Below are positions 26,638 to 36,343 of a DNA stretch of 64,000 bases, in pieces. A model generated the notes under the pieces. That model made no database searches. It worked only from the letters and a program-made list of their open reading frames with translations, and was not told the origin of the DNA. The stretch is taken from positions 558,001-622,000 of the forward strand of contig JAGB01000001.1 in assembly GCA_000526435.1 (NCBI GenBank), in the 5' to 3' direction. The stretch's first letter is position 1; every line of letters starts with the position of its first letter. The DNA is from Caldicoprobacter oshimai DSM 21659 (GTDB lineage Bacteria; Bacillota; Clostridia; Caldicoprobacterales; Caldicoprobacteraceae). The position numbers and the translations under genes were made by a program.

Positions 26638-27818
26638 AGTTCCACCTCCGGCAAGCTTGCAACTGTCTCAACATCTTTATCTCCCCTGCCTGATAGATTT
26701 ACGATCACTATTTTATCTTTCGGTAGCTGTGGAACCAGCTTCAATGCATAGGCCACTGCATGGGCGCTTTCCAGAGCCGGAATTATCCCCTCTGTTCTGG
26801 ATAGCTCCACAAAAGCCTCCACTGCTTCCCTATCTGTCACGGCGACATATTCGGCCCTCCCGATTTCCTTGTAATACGCGTGCTCTGGGCCTACCCCCGG
26901 ATAGTCAAGCCCTGCCGAAATGGAATGTACGGGCATGACCTGCCCTTCGCTGTCCTGAAGGAGCAATGTCTTCATGCCGTGCAGCACGCCCACGCTCCCC
27001 TTTGCCATTGTAGCCGCGTGCTTTCCGGTCTCCAATCCCAATCCCGCGGCTTCAACGCCAATCAGCTTTACTTGCTTATCGTGATAAAAGGGATGAAATA
27101 TGCCCATCGCATTGCTTCCACCCCCTACACAGGCAATGACATAATCCGGCAACCTCCCTTCCTTTTCCAATATCTGTGCCCTGGCCTCTTCCCCTATCAC
27201 CTTTTGAAACTCCCTTACGATGGTTGGATAAGGATGAGGCCCCACCACCGAACCCATCACATAAAATGTGTCCTCTATTCTGGTTACCCAGTCCCTTATG
27301 GCTTCGTTGACGGCATCCTTTAAAGTGCCGGTACCCGATTCTACGCTGTGTACCTTGGCCCCAAGAAGCCGCATTCTAAACACGTTTAAAGCCTGCCTCC
27401 TTACATCTTCTTTGCCCATGAAGATCTCGCACTGCATGCCAAACATAGCAGCACCGGTGGCGGTAGCTACACCGTGCTGGCCGGCCCCAGTTTCGGCTAT
27501 CACCCTCTTTTTCCCCATTCGTTTGGCCAGGAGTATCTGTCCCAAAACGTTGTTGATCTTGTGTGCCCCCGTGTGATTCAAATCCTCACGCTTTAGGTAC
27601 ACCTTGGCCCCGCTCAATTTCTCGGTAAGGTTTTGTGCAAAATACAGCGGAGTGGGCCGCCCCGCATATTCCCTTAGGTAATAGCGGTACTCCTGCATGA
27701 AATCCTCATCCTGTATGGCAGCGTTGAATTCCTTTTCAAGCTCGATCAACGCATTCATTACCGTTTCGGGCACATACTGACCCCCAAATATGCCAAATCT
27801 ACCTGTTATGCTTTTCAA
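26634..27818 (-). CDS. trpB: Tryptophan synthase beta subunit
   Basis: A 394-residue PLP enzyme joining indole and serine. The PLP lysine is in HTGAHKINN, and the phosphate-binding glycine loop is GGGSNAMG. TrpB1-type N-terminus [12 protein letters not shown]. It overlaps trpF by 20 bp and trpA by 4 bp. It pairs with TrpA to channel indole. Confidence 0.97.
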   Translation of the reverse strand: MKSITGRFGIFGGQYVPETVMNALIELEKEFNAAIQDEDFMQEYRYYLREYAGRPTPLYFAQNLTEKLSGAKVYLKREDLNHTGAHKINNVLGQILLAKRMGKKRVIAETGAGQHGVATATGAAMFGMQCEIFMGKEDVRRQALNVFRMRLLGAKVHSVESGTGTLKDAVNEAIRDWVTRIEDTFYVMGSVVGPHPYPTIVREFQKVIGEEARAQILEKEGRLPDYVIACVGGGSNAMGIFHPFYHDKQVKLIGVEAAGLGLETGKHAATMAKGSVGVLHGMKTLLLQDSEGQVMPVHSISAGLDYPGVGPEHAYYKEIGRAEYVAVTDREAVEAFVELSRTEGIIPALESAHAVAYALKLVPQLPKDKIVIVNLSGRGDKDVETVASLPEVEL

Positions 27819-28428
27819 AGCTCCTCACCCTTTCTACAAATTCTTTCATCTTTTTGTAGTCCTTAAATCCGCCAGTTTCCACGCCGCTACTGACGTCCAC
27901 AGCATACGGCTTTACTCTAGCTATGGCTGAACACACGTTGTGTGAATTAAGCCCTCCTGCCAAAATAAGCTTACTATTAAACGACACGCCTTCTAATAAA
28001 CCCCAGTCAAACGTTTGGCCCGTTCCTCCATACCTTCCCTGCACCGCCGCATCCAACAGTATGCCATCCACCCGGTATTCGCCAGCCCGTACCAAACCAT
28101 CTTCGCCTTTTACCCGTATGGCCTTCCACATCTCAACGCCGTACACGGCATATGCGGCGACCTCGTCAGGGGTTTCATCCCCGTGAAGCTGAACCACATC
28201 AAGGCCTAAAGCGCTGCAAGCCTCTTTTATAAATTCCCGGCTTTGGTTAACAAACACCCCCACTTTTCTTATGCCTTTATCCAGCCGGGCAATCAGCCTT
28301 TCGGCGTGCTGCAAATCCACCCTTCTGGGACTTTTCGCAAACACAAACCCCGCATAATCAACTTTTAACTCGTTGACGTAATCAATGTCCTGATACCTCT
28401 TAAGGCCGCATATCTTTATCTTAACCAC
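27799..28428 (-). CDS. trpF: Phosphoribosylanthranilate isomerase
   Basis: A 209-residue TIM barrel performing the Amadori rearrangement of phosphoribosylanthranilate. The catalytic Cys is in KIKICGL, with general acid Asp in GVLLD-type ILLDAA, plus LAGGLN and VDVSSGVE. Start set at the GTG at 28428, 6-7 bases after GGGGAGGTG; the GTG at 28440 lies inside that ribosome site. It is separated from trpC by about 180 bp, the only sizeable gap in the operon. Confidence 0.93.
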   Translation of the reverse strand: MVKIKICGLKRYQDIDYVNELKVDYAGFVFAKSPRRVDLQHAERLIARLDKGIRKVGVFVNQSREFIKEACSALGLDVVQLHGDETPDEVAAYAVYGVEMWKAIRVKGEDGLVRAGEYRVDGILLDAAVQGRYGGTGQTFDWGLLEGVSFNSKLILAGGLNSHNVCSAIARVKPYAVDVSSGVETGGFKDYKKMKEFVERVRSFEKHNR

Positions 28429-28605
28429 CTTAAGGTCCACCTCCCCAAATGCCCCCTAGAGTACCTTATTCAAGAGCACCTATTTATTATTGGCCATTAA
28501 AAGCCCCTATGGTGTCTGCCACGCCGTCGACCTTAAACCTAGTCTACAGTAAACGCCCTGCATATCCGTCGCATTATAAATATTGAGCATCCTTAAAGAG
28601 GATCG

Positions 28606-29400
28606 TCATACAATCATCCCCTTAAACCTCCTGAGAGTCCCTACCACGTCGCTGGCCGTCATCAAGGTTTCGCCTATCAAAAAGGCATCCACCCCCATGG
28701 ACTTAAGGCGCCTTATATCCTCAGCCGACTTTATGCCGCTTTCCGACACCTTCACAGTATGCCTGGGGATTATCTTTATGAGCCTTTCGGTGGTATCAAG
28801 GCTTACTTTGAAACTCTTAAGGTCCCGGTTGTTTATACCTATCACTTCTGCTCCACAATCCAGCGCAATTTCAAGTTCCCTCTTGTCGTGGACCTCCACC
28901 AGGCATTCCAGCCCCAGGGATTTTGCCAGGCTGTAAAACTCCTTCAAACGCTTCCCCAAGACAGCCACTATGAGCAGGACGGCATCGGCTCCCAGCGCCT
29001 TTGACTGATACAACTGATATGAGTCTACTATAAAATCCTTTCTAAGTACGGGACAGGAGACCGCCTGTTTGACCTGCTGCAGGAAAGCATCGCACCCCAT
29101 AAAGTACTTATCCTCGGTCAAAACCGAGATAGCATCCGCCCCGCCCTCCTGATACATCCTGGCAACATCAACTGGCACTATATCCTCCCTTATAACGCCT
29201 CTGGAGGGGGATGCCCGCTTTATCTCGGCAATAATCTTTACTTCATCTTGACTCCCACAGCTGCTCTGGCGCAGCGCTTTAGCAAAATTTCTGTGTGGAG
29301 GCGCAAGTTGTATCTCCTTTTCCAGCACTTTTAACGGCTTCTTTCGCTTTTGCTCCTCCACGCACTTTTTCTTGTAAGCCACTATCTCGTCAAGAAACAT
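28606..29400 (-). CDS. trpC: Indole-3-glycerol-phosphate synthase
   Basis: A 264-residue TIM barrel with the TrpC signature [10 protein letters not shown] (catalytic Lys), [22 protein letters not shown] and SESGI. It closes the indole ring by decarboxylation. Its start overlaps the end of trpD by 11 bp. Confidence 0.97.
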   Translation of the reverse strand: MFLDEIVAYKKKCVEEQKRKKPLKVLEKEIQLAPPHRNFAKALRQSSCGSQDEVKIIAEIKRASPSRGVIREDIVPVDVARMYQEGGADAISVLTEDKYFMGCDAFLQQVKQAVSCPVLRKDFIVDSYQLYQSKALGADAVLLIVAVLGKRLKEFYSLAKSLGLECLVEVHDKRELEIALDCGAEVIGINNRDLKSFKVSLDTTERLIKIIPRHTVKVSESGIKSAEDIRRLKSMGVDAFLIGETLMTASDVVGTLRRFKGMIV

Positions 29401-30412
29401 GGCCCACCTCCCTGCTCACCCTTATGAATTCTTTTAATTTTTCATATGCCGCGCCTGAATCGATCAGATACGTGGCTTTTTCAAGCCCTTCCCTTATGCT
29501 CTCGGCGGCATTGCCGACATACAGCGCAGCGGCAGCATTCAACAGGACTATATCCCGTGCCGGCCCTCTTTCACCTTTTAATATCCTCATTATCAACTCA
29601 GCATTGTGTTTTGCATCACCACCTGCAATGTCTTGTAGCCTCGCATAAGGGATACCATATTCAGCTGGGTCTATCTCATAATCGATTATTTCTCCGCCCT
29701 TAATCTCGCTCACAATTGTCCTTGTGGTGGTGGTAATTTCATCAAGCCCATCCATGCCATGCACCACCAGTGCCCTTTGAGTACCCAGGTTCTTGAGCAC
29801 CTCCGCCAGGCTGTGCACCAGCCGCCTGTCATACACCCCTAAGACTTGACCCTTAACGCCAGCAGGGTTGGTGAGCGGCCCCAGTATGTTAAAGATAGTT
29901 CTTACCCCCAGCTCTCTCCGTGGCCCAACTACATTCTTCATGGACACATGGTAATGGGGAGCAAACAGGAAGCCTATGTGCGTTCTTTTGATGCACTCCA
30001 CTACCATCTCAGGCGACATCTCAATCTTGACGCCCAAAGCCTCAAGCACATCGGCGCTTCCGCTTTTGCTGGACACCGCCCTGTTGCCGTGCTTTGCCAC
30101 CTTCACCCCGGCAGCCGCAGCGATAATTGCCACAGCCGTTGATATGTTAAAAGTTCTGCCGCCATCCCCCCCGGTGCCGCAGGTATCTATTGCATAGTCA
30201 TCTAGCTCCACTCTTTTAGCCTTAAGCCTCATGGAAACGGCGCATCCGGTTATCTCGGGAATGGTCTCCCCCTTCATGCGCAGCGCCACCAGGAAAGCGC
30301 CTATCTGCGACGGCGTAGCGTTGCCATCCATTATATCGTCCATGGCCAACGCCGCCTCCTGCTGAGTCAAATGCTCGCCCGACACTATCTTTTTCAGCGC
30401 TTCACTCAACAC
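29390..30412 (-). CDS. trpD: Anthranilate phosphoribosyltransferase
   Basis: A 340-residue PRPP transferase: [21 protein letters not shown]/Mg site, [21 protein letters not shown], and the GPLTNPA segment. It is separate from trpG, not fused. It overlaps trpG and trpC by 11 bp each. Confidence 0.97.
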   Translation of the reverse strand: MLSEALKKIVSGEHLTQQEAALAMDDIMDGNATPSQIGAFLVALRMKGETIPEITGCAVSMRLKAKRVELDDYAIDTCGTGGDGGRTFNISTAVAIIAAAAGVKVAKHGNRAVSSKSGSADVLEALGVKIEMSPEMVVECIKRTHIGFLFAPHYHVSMKNVVGPRRELGVRTIFNILGPLTNPAGVKGQVLGVYDRRLVHSLAEVLKNLGTQRALVVHGMDGLDEITTTTRTIVSEIKGGEIIDYEIDPAEYGIPYARLQDIAGGDAKHNAELIMRILKGERGPARDIVLLNAAAALYVGNAAESIREGLEKATYLIDSGAAYEKLKEFIRVSREVGHVS

Positions 30413-30980
30413 CTATAATCCCTCCCATGAAATTCCTCAATATTTTCTTTCCATGCTCTGTTAAAATAGACTCAGGGTGGAACTGTATGCCGTATACTGG
30501 CAGGCTTCTGTGGCTCACCGCCATAATGGTGCCGTCCGGCGTACGGGCCGTAACCTCCAGCTCCGGCGGTAGGCTCTTCTCATCCAGCACCAGGGAATGA
30601 TACCTGGTTGCGCGTATGGGATTTTTTACGCCGCACAGTATACCTTTCCCGTTGTGTATCACCATGGAGGTCTTACCGTGCAGTATTCTATCGGCGCGCA
30701 CCACTTTGGTACCGTAAGCATATCCTATGGCCTGATGCCCCAAGCAAATGCCGAGAAGGGGAATCTGGCCATTAAGCTTTCTTATAAGCTCTACGCATAT
30801 GCCGGCATCTTCAGGTCTGCCCGGCCCCGGCGACAGCACTATCCTCTTGGCCCCTGAATCTATAACCTGCTCCACCGTCACCTCGTCGTTTCTGACCACT
30901 TCTACATGGGGATAGATTTCGCCAATGTACTGGTACAAATTGTAGGTGAACGAGTCATAGTTATCGATCAAAATCACCAT
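30402..30980 (-). CDS. trpG: Anthranilate synthase component II (glutamine amidotransferase)
   Basis: A 192-residue class I amidotransferase providing ammonia to Trp[12 protein letters not shown], nucleophile Cys in [11 protein letters not shown], His-Glu in IQFHPES. The true start is the ATG at 30980 ([10 protein letters not shown]), one base after the trpE stop and preceded by AGGAGGTG. A longer frame into trpE is an artefact. Members of this family may also serve PabA. Confidence 0.95.
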   Translation of the reverse strand: MVILIDNYDSFTYNLYQYIGEIYPHVEVVRNDEVTVEQVIDSGAKRIVLSPGPGRPEDAGICVELIRKLNGQIPLLGICLGHQAIGYAYGTKVVRADRILHGKTSMVIHNGKGILCGVKNPIRATRYHSLVLDEKSLPPELEVTARTPDGTIMAVSHRSLPVYGIQFHPESILTEHGKKILRNFMGGIIGVE

Positions 30981-30981
30981 C

Positions 30982-32415
30982 TCAGAGCACCTCCTTAAGT
31001 GCCATAGCCTTGTTGAGCGTCTCCTGGTATTCAAGTTCGGGAACAGAATCGTATACAATCCCTGCACCTGCCTGGATATACGCCTTTTGACCTTTGAAAA
31101 CAATTGTCCTTATGGCTATACACATATCCATATTGCCCGTATAAGCAAAGTATCCAATCGCCCCCGCATATATGCCTCGCCTTGTATTCTCCAGCTCATC
31201 GATTATCTCCATGGCCCTTATCTTGGGGGCGCCTGATACTGTGCCGGCCGGTAAGCAGGCCACCAGGGCATCAAAGCAATCCTTGTCATCCTTGAGCCGA
31301 CCCGACACGGTGGAGACTATATGCATAACATGCGAATACATATCCACACCTAGAAATCTGTCAACTTTTACCGAACCAAATTCGCTCACCTTGCCGATAT
31401 CGTTTCTGCCCAGGTCCACCAGCATTACGTGTTCGGCCCGCTCTTTCTCATCCGCAAGAAGTTCCTCCTTTAATCTCTCGTCTTCCTCATTTGTTCTGCC
31501 CCTTGGCCTAGTGCCAGCTATAGGGTTGGTCTTTACCGTTCGTCCCTCAACGCTCACCAGGCTTTCTGGGGATGAACCAACGATTTGGAAATCTTCAAAG
31601 TCTATATAAAACATATACGGTGAAGGATTGAGAAAGCGCAGCTTTCTATAAGCGTCAAATGGCCTGGTATGAGTGATTACAGTCAGTCTCTGGGATAGAA
31701 CCACCTGAAACACATCCCCGGCGGCTATATACTCTTTTGCTCTTTGGACAATTCCGCAAAAGCTCTCCTTATCGTAATTGGAATAAATGTCCTCCAGGCC
31801 GCTTGTCATATCAAGTGGATGAATCTCTTCCATTTTGATAATTTCATCTTTCATCCAGATCAATCTATCTACAACATCGCTGTATTCTACCTCGTCCTCC
31901 GGCAATACGTTGCAGATAATGGATACAATGTGATAAAAGTGGTCGTACACTATGATATCTTTGTAGAACATCAGATAAGCCTCTGGCACCTGAATTAAAT
32001 CCGGATTTTTGTCGGGGAGCTTTTCGTACTGCCTCACCACGTCATAGCCCACATACCCCACCGCGCCCCCTGCAAAAGGAGGTAGTTCCATCCCCGATGC
32101 CGTGCCGTATCGGCTTATGTGCTTTTTTACCTCGTCAAGAACTTTACCGGTGACAATCTCGGTTTTGCCATCTTTCTCTATAAATACCTGGTCTCCATAG
32201 CTGCTAATCATCATGTAAGGGTTACAGCCCAGGAAGGAGTATCTGCCCCAGTTCTTGCCGCTTTCCACGCTTTCAAGCAGAAATTTTTTCTTACCCTTTA
32301 AACTGTAAAACAAGCCAATTGGAGTAAGCTCATCGGCATTCAGTTTCAACACCATGGGTACAACGCCGCCTTTTTCCCTCAATTTTCTAAACTCCGGTTC
32401 ACTAGGAAATATCAT
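30982..32415 (-). CDS. trpE: Anthranilate synthase component I
   Basis: A 477-residue chorismate-using enzyme: SFLGCNPYMMISS (feedback-inhibitor region near LLESVESG), NPSPYMFYIDF, SSPESLVS, PIAGTRPRG, DLGRNDIGKV and GAPKIRAMEII. First gene of trpEGDCFBA, behind the T-box leader. About 250 nt of untranslated RNA lies between the T-box terminator and the ATG. Confidence 0.97.
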   Translation of the reverse strand: MIFPSEPEFRKLREKGGVVPMVLKLNADELTPIGLFYSLKGKKKFLLESVESGKNWGRYSFLGCNPYMMISSYGDQVFIEKDGKTEIVTGKVLDEVKKHISRYGTASGMELPPFAGGAVGYVGYDVVRQYEKLPDKNPDLIQVPEAYLMFYKDIIVYDHFYHIVSIICNVLPEDEVEYSDVVDRLIWMKDEIIKMEEIHPLDMTSGLEDIYSNYDKESFCGIVQRAKEYIAAGDVFQVVLSQRLTVITHTRPFDAYRKLRFLNPSPYMFYIDFEDFQIVGSSPESLVSVEGRTVKTNPIAGTRPRGRTNEEDERLKEELLADEKERAEHVMLVDLGRNDIGKVSEFGSVKVDRFLGVDMYSHVMHIVSTVSGRLKDDKDCFDALVACLPAGTVSGAPKIRAMEIIDELENTRRGIYAGAIGYFAYTGNMDMCIAIRTIVFKGQKAYIQAGAGIVYDSVPELEYQETLNKAMALKEVL

Positions 32416-32577
32416 TTTTGCTCACTCCTTTCGTTATTGAGTTAAATTTTTAAATAAAATGCTGTTCAAAAGCTTATAATGTCTCCTGCGAAGCCTGTGA
32501 AAGGCTAATGATGTCTAAATGTTTTGCCAAACATCTAAATGGTGCAAACCGAAAAATATTTATTTAAAGCAGTACAT

Positions 32578-32633
32578 AACAAAATCTTCAGCACAATAAG
32601 TGCAACCAATCTGTGTAAACAAAATCTTCAGCA
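32578..32633. repeat. 16-bp direct repeat in the trpE 5' region
   Basis: AACAAAATCTTCAGCA occurs at 32578-32593 and again at 32618-32633, a 40-bp period, between the T-box terminator and trpE. Function unknown. Confidence 0.6.
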
Positions 32634-32667
32634 AGTTGATTTTAAGCCAACTCAAAGAAATATAACG

Positions 32668-32704
32668 AAAAAAGGGTACCTCATCCACATGGGACGAGGT
32701 ACCC
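32668..32704 (-). terminator. T-box regulated terminator
   Basis: GGGTACCTCGTCC pairs with GGATGAGGTACCC on the - strand (one G-U), followed by TTTTTT (32673-32668). Its 5' arm competes with the antiterminator. Confidence 0.9.
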
Positions 32705-32750
32705 CTCGCGGTGCCACCCAATTTCGGCCGGATTAGATGGCGGTTATATC

Positions 32751-32784
32751 AAAAAAGGCATTTCACCCTTTAGGGCGAAATGCC
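32751..32784 (-). terminator. Extra terminator-like hairpin at the stem III position
   Basis: GGCATTTCGCCC (32784-32773), loop TAAA, GGGTGAAATGCC (32768-32757), then TTTTTT (32756-32751). It has the full form of an intrinsic terminator, upstream of the T-box sequence. Confidence 0.75.
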
Positions 32785-33038
32785 TGAGCACTCCGCTAGC
32801 CACCTAAACGCAGCCATCTCGTTCCAGGTACAGAAGCTTGCGCTTCGATACCCTGTCCTTTTAACGGTGGACTACCGGTTCATGCTACTTGAAGTTCGCA
32901 CAACTTCTCCCGGGCCCATTCAACGGCACCCATCGGTACCGGGATCCCACCATCCCCGGCTCTCTGTGACCTGGCCATGCCGCCTACTCTTCCCGTTCAT
33001 CGAATTTGGCTGTTTCTATGTTTTAATATTTTACATTA

Positions 33039-33067
33039 ATAATATAAAGAAAGTTGATATATGTCAA
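33039..33067 (-). promoter_or_regulatory. trp operon promoter
   Basis: On the - strand TTGACA (33067-33062), 17-bp spacer, TATTAT (33044-33039); transcription would start just upstream of T-box stem I. Confidence 0.8.
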
Positions 33068-33179
33068 GGGGTTAACAAGAGATTTCTCACAAAATTTTCT
33101 TCGCTTATGTTAGACCTTCAATTCGGCCAAGTTAACCGCTAAAACGTCTTAAACAAGATTCAGTAAAACAACTAGACCA

Positions 33180-36100
33180 TTATTTTGTAGACACTTTAAG
33201 GGTATGAATTTCATAGGGCCGGAAATATAGCTCGACACCATTTTTTTCCATATTCAACATCTCGATCTCTTCCTCCATCATATTAACCAAGCACACAGAC
33301 TTGAAAGTGAAATAAAACTTTATTTTTGTTTTGGTACCTGCGCCACTATTTTCATACAGTCTGATAATAATATCATCGCTGTCTTCAGCCTTTTTTACCG
33401 TTTCTATAATAATATTCCTGGCTTCCACCTCCATAAAAGTCTTCTCTCGTGGCATAGCTCCATTCTTACAAGCATCTAAGGGAATCACATTAAGGGGTAT
33501 ATTCAATTCATAGCCCTCTCTAGCAACTCCTCCCTCAACATGATCTCCAGGATGAGGATAAAGCGCATAGGTAAACTCATGTACACCGCGATCAGCCTCA
33601 GAATCGGGATAAGTAGCGCTACGCAACAGATTTAAATCAATCACATTATCTAGAACCTTGTAACCATACTTGCAGTCATTCAAGAGTGCTACACCATAGT
33701 CCTTCTGAGAAAGATCTACCCATTTATGAGCACAGATCTCATATTTAGCCATTTCCCAGCTAGTATTACGGTGTACAGGCCGTTTTATGTTTCCAAACTG
33801 TATGTCACATGTAGCCTCATTTGTATGAATATTAACGGGGAATGAAGTACGAAGCATCTTATTGGATTCATGCCAATCAACTTTGGTAATAAAATCCACT
33901 CGACGGCTTCCTAGCGTGAGAACAACTTTCTGTTCAATGGTAGATGCACCATAACGATATACCTGATTAGCCACAGCTTTTGGGCCATCAATATAAAAGC
34001 TAGCTGATTGTAGAGTAAAAAACTCACAAGGAATTTGATCATAGAATATAGGGAAATCCCAGGCATCTCCTTTATCATCATATACTGCCAGCTTATTGGC
34101 AAACGAACCAGTAGATAAGACTTCCCGATTGTATTCCTTGTCAAAAATGGACTCAATGCTTCCGTCAGCAGCAAACTTAATTCGCAGTTTGTCATTCTCC
34201 AATAAATTATCACCTGCAATCAAACCGCAAACCTGTCTCTGATGTATTGAAGCGTCAACCACGGTGTAACCCATTGGTGGAACTTTGACCTTAAGCCATT
34301 GACCTTCTACAGAGATCCACTCATCTCTCTCCCATGAGAGAGAATTTATTACAGCAACGGGGCATACCATCTCACCAACATCTAATGTATTAATCCAAGA
34401 AAGGTAAGCTTTTTGCTTTAACTCCTTTACCTCATTCATCAATATCTCATATCGAGCTAAAGATTCGTCATATACCCGCTTTATAGAAGAACCGGGTAGA
34501 ATATCATGGAACTGGTATAGAAGGACTTCTTTCCAAATTCTTTCTAACTCATTTTGAGGATAGGGATATCCGCTAATAAGAAAGCTCAAAACACAGGCCC
34601 ATTCCAACTCCCTGAGTTCCAACTCCATCTTCCTGTTATAGCGCTTGTTTCTGGCCTGGCTTGTATAGGTACCCTGATGCTTTTCCAGATATAGCTCTCC
34701 AACCCAGGTTTGATACTTATTTTTGTTTTTTTCTAAGCGTTGAAAGAATTTAATTGCCGGTTCTTGTACGACTGGTACCAAACCGTCCAAGTTCTTTTCA
34801 CGCTTCAATCGTTCCAGGTGTTCCTCCCCCGGCCCTCCACCTCCATCACCTATTCCAAACAACATGAGGCATCGATCTGAAACCCCTTTATCGAGATATT
34901 CCTTCTCAGCTTTTATTATGGCTCTAGGTGCCGCCGAACTGTTGTATGTACCTTCAGGTGGCATGTGAACCAGTACACTGCTCCCGTCTATTCCTTCCCA
35001 CAAAAATGTATGATGTGGATATTTATTATATTCATTCCATGAGAGCTTTATAGTCATAAAATATTCAATACCGCATTTCTTCATAATCTGTGGCAGTGAA
35101 GCGGTATACCCAAAAGAATCAGGCAACCAAAGAGTCTTTACATCATAATCAAATTCTTTTTTAAAAAACCGTTTACCATATAAAATCTGGCGTATGAGGG
35201 ATTCTCCGCCTGTAATATTGGTATCGGCCTCTACCCACATGCCTCCCTGTGGTTCCCATCGACCTTTAAAAACATGCTCTTTGATCTTTTGGTATAAGGA
35301 AGGATAGTATTCCTTCATCCACTGGTATAACTGTGGCTGACTTGCACCAAATACATAATCTGTATAACGCTCCATAAGAGCCAATACAGTTGAAAAAGTA
35401 CGTGCTCCCTTACGTATAGTTTCACGAATAGGCCATAACCAAGCTAGATCAATATGTGCATGTCCGATAGCACTTATGGTAAGTGAAGGATGTCCTCCTT
35501 CTTTACTAAGCTCTGGCGCAAGAATAGCTCTAGCTTCCTTTGCTTCTTCTTCAGTGAAATTACGTAACACCTTACAGGCTTCCATCAAAGCCCATGCAAT
35601 GCTATGGTATCGAGCTTTGTCCTGTGGAATATGTTGCATAAGCTCATAAAGCACTTCAAAATCATAATAAAGCTCTCGCATTGTTTCATTGCAAACAGCT
35701 ATATATGCTTCCTTTATAACGCCATCATCCTTTAAAACACCGAAGAGATCATTACACCCCGCATCAGCCCAAATATCTATGACTTCTCCTCCCTGAGCGT
35801 TTTTAAACAACGGCACTACCTTTTTCCCAGGAAATCCCAATGAATAATCAAAGGTAGAAGCTGCTGGGGTTAACCCCTGAATAGGGCACCCATTGCTATC
35901 CACAATACATGCCTCACCGCTGATATCTATAAGAAGTACCACATTGCTTCCTGCGGCGGATTCGGGCACCACACCTGTAAAATGAAACCAAGCACAATCC
36001 CAAAGATTACCCCATTTATCACCTATGGAAAGCTCTTTTTTAATACCTGTCATCCGTTGTTCAAAAGGCACAGGTTCCGGCGTCACCCAAGCGGTTATTT

Positions 36101-36194
36101 TTAGCTCGTCTACCACTTTGTATATAGATTTTTGGATTTTTTTAAGCACCCAGTCCAAAGAACGCTCTATGTTTTTATTGTAGAAATAAGGCAA
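33180..36194 (-). CDS. Alpha-mannosidase, GH38 (1)
   Basis: A 1004-residue glycoside hydrolase family 38 enzyme without a signal peptide, so cytoplasmic. Zinc site HAHIDLAWLW near residue 243; nucleophile Asp in WLPDSFGY near 350; ALMERY and QPQLYQWM between them; C-terminal beta-sandwich domains. It removes alpha-linked mannose from oligosaccharides or mannosyl glycerate-like compounds. Start TTG at 36194 after GGAGGG. Last gene of the binding protein-permeases-GH38-GH38 array. Its third-position composition is more AT-rich than the neighbouring GH38, which suggests separate origins. Confidence 0.93.
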   Translation of the reverse strand: MPYFYNKNIERSLDWVLKKIQKSIYKVVDELKITAWVTPEPVPFEQRMTGIKKELSIGDKWGNLWDCAWFHFTGVVPESAAGSNVVLLIDISGEACIVDSNGCPIQGLTPAASTFDYSLGFPGKKVVPLFKNAQGGEVIDIWADAGCNDLFGVLKDDGVIKEAYIAVCNETMRELYYDFEVLYELMQHIPQDKARYHSIAWALMEACKVLRNFTEEEAKEARAILAPELSKEGGHPSLTISAIGHAHIDLAWLWPIRETIRKGARTFSTVLALMERYTDYVFGASQPQLYQWMKEYYPSLYQKIKEHVFKGRWEPQGGMWVEADTNITGGESLIRQILYGKRFFKKEFDYDVKTLWLPDSFGYTASLPQIMKKCGIEYFMTIKLSWNEYNKYPHHTFLWEGIDGSSVLVHMPPEGTYNSSAAPRAIIKAEKEYLDKGVSDRCLMLFGIGDGGGGPGEEHLERLKREKNLDGLVPVVQEPAIKFFQRLEKNKNKYQTWVGELYLEKHQGTYTSQARNKRYNRKMELELRELEWACVLSFLISGYPYPQNELERIWKEVLLYQFHDILPGSSIKRVYDESLARYEILMNEVKELKQKAYLSWINTLDVGEMVCPVAVINSLSWERDEWISVEGQWLKVKVPPMGYTVVDASIHQRQVCGLIAGDNLLENDKLRIKFAADGSIESIFDKEYNREVLSTGSFANKLAVYDDKGDAWDFPIFYDQIPCEFFTLQSASFYIDGPKAVANQVYRYGASTIEQKVVLTLGSRRVDFITKVDWHESNKMLRTSFPVNIHTNEATCDIQFGNIKRPVHRNTSWEMAKYEICAHKWVDLSQKDYGVALLNDCKYGYKVLDNVIDLNLLRSATYPDSEADRGVHEFTYALYPHPGDHVEGGVAREGYELNIPLNVIPLDACKNGAMPREKTFMEVEARNIIIETVKKAEDSDDIIIRLYENSGAGTKTKIKFYFTFKSVCLVNMMEEEIEMLNMEKNGVELYFRPYEIHTLKVSTK

Positions 36195-36343
36195 CGATTA
36201 TCCCTCCGTTTGTTATTAAATGCTTATAAAAATTTCTGCTCTAAATTACAAATTCATTTTGCGCTTTTTGAATTTTCTTTGTTTTATAGCTTATAATATC
36301 ATAACTTTATCATTTCTCAAATTCACACCTGAAATTTTCTCAT

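Larger units (their letters stand above)
32668..33032 (-). ncRNA. Tryptophan T-box leader of the trp operon
   Basis: A tRNA-sensing leader read on the - strand. Stem I contains GAAGAGTA and ACAGAGAGCC. The specifier loop GAATGGGCC places a UGG (Trp) codon at 32918-32916. The T-box proper TGGGTGGCACCGCGAG (32720-32705) is followed by a 13-bp terminator stem and six Ts. Uncharged tRNA-Trp should pair with the specifier and stabilise the antiterminator, allowing trp expression. Unusually, a second terminator-like hairpin lies where stem III is expected (32751-32784). Confidence 0.93.

Noticed and set aside
28441-28605. Possible hidden gene or attenuator in the trpC-trpF gap
   Set aside because: Only a weak ATCCT/AGGAT stem is visible, without a U-run or a frame with a ribosome site; nothing supportable.
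30981-31103. N-terminal extension of TrpG into trpE
   Set aside because: The extension is basic, has no family match and lies inside trpE; the ATG at 30980 has AGGAGGTG and gives the standard TrpG N-terminus.
32864-32905. GTGCGAACTT string inside the T-box leader as another copy of the 2.7-kb repeat
   Set aside because: It is explained as one arm of a T-box hairpin (GAAGTT/AACTTC); only about ten bases match.
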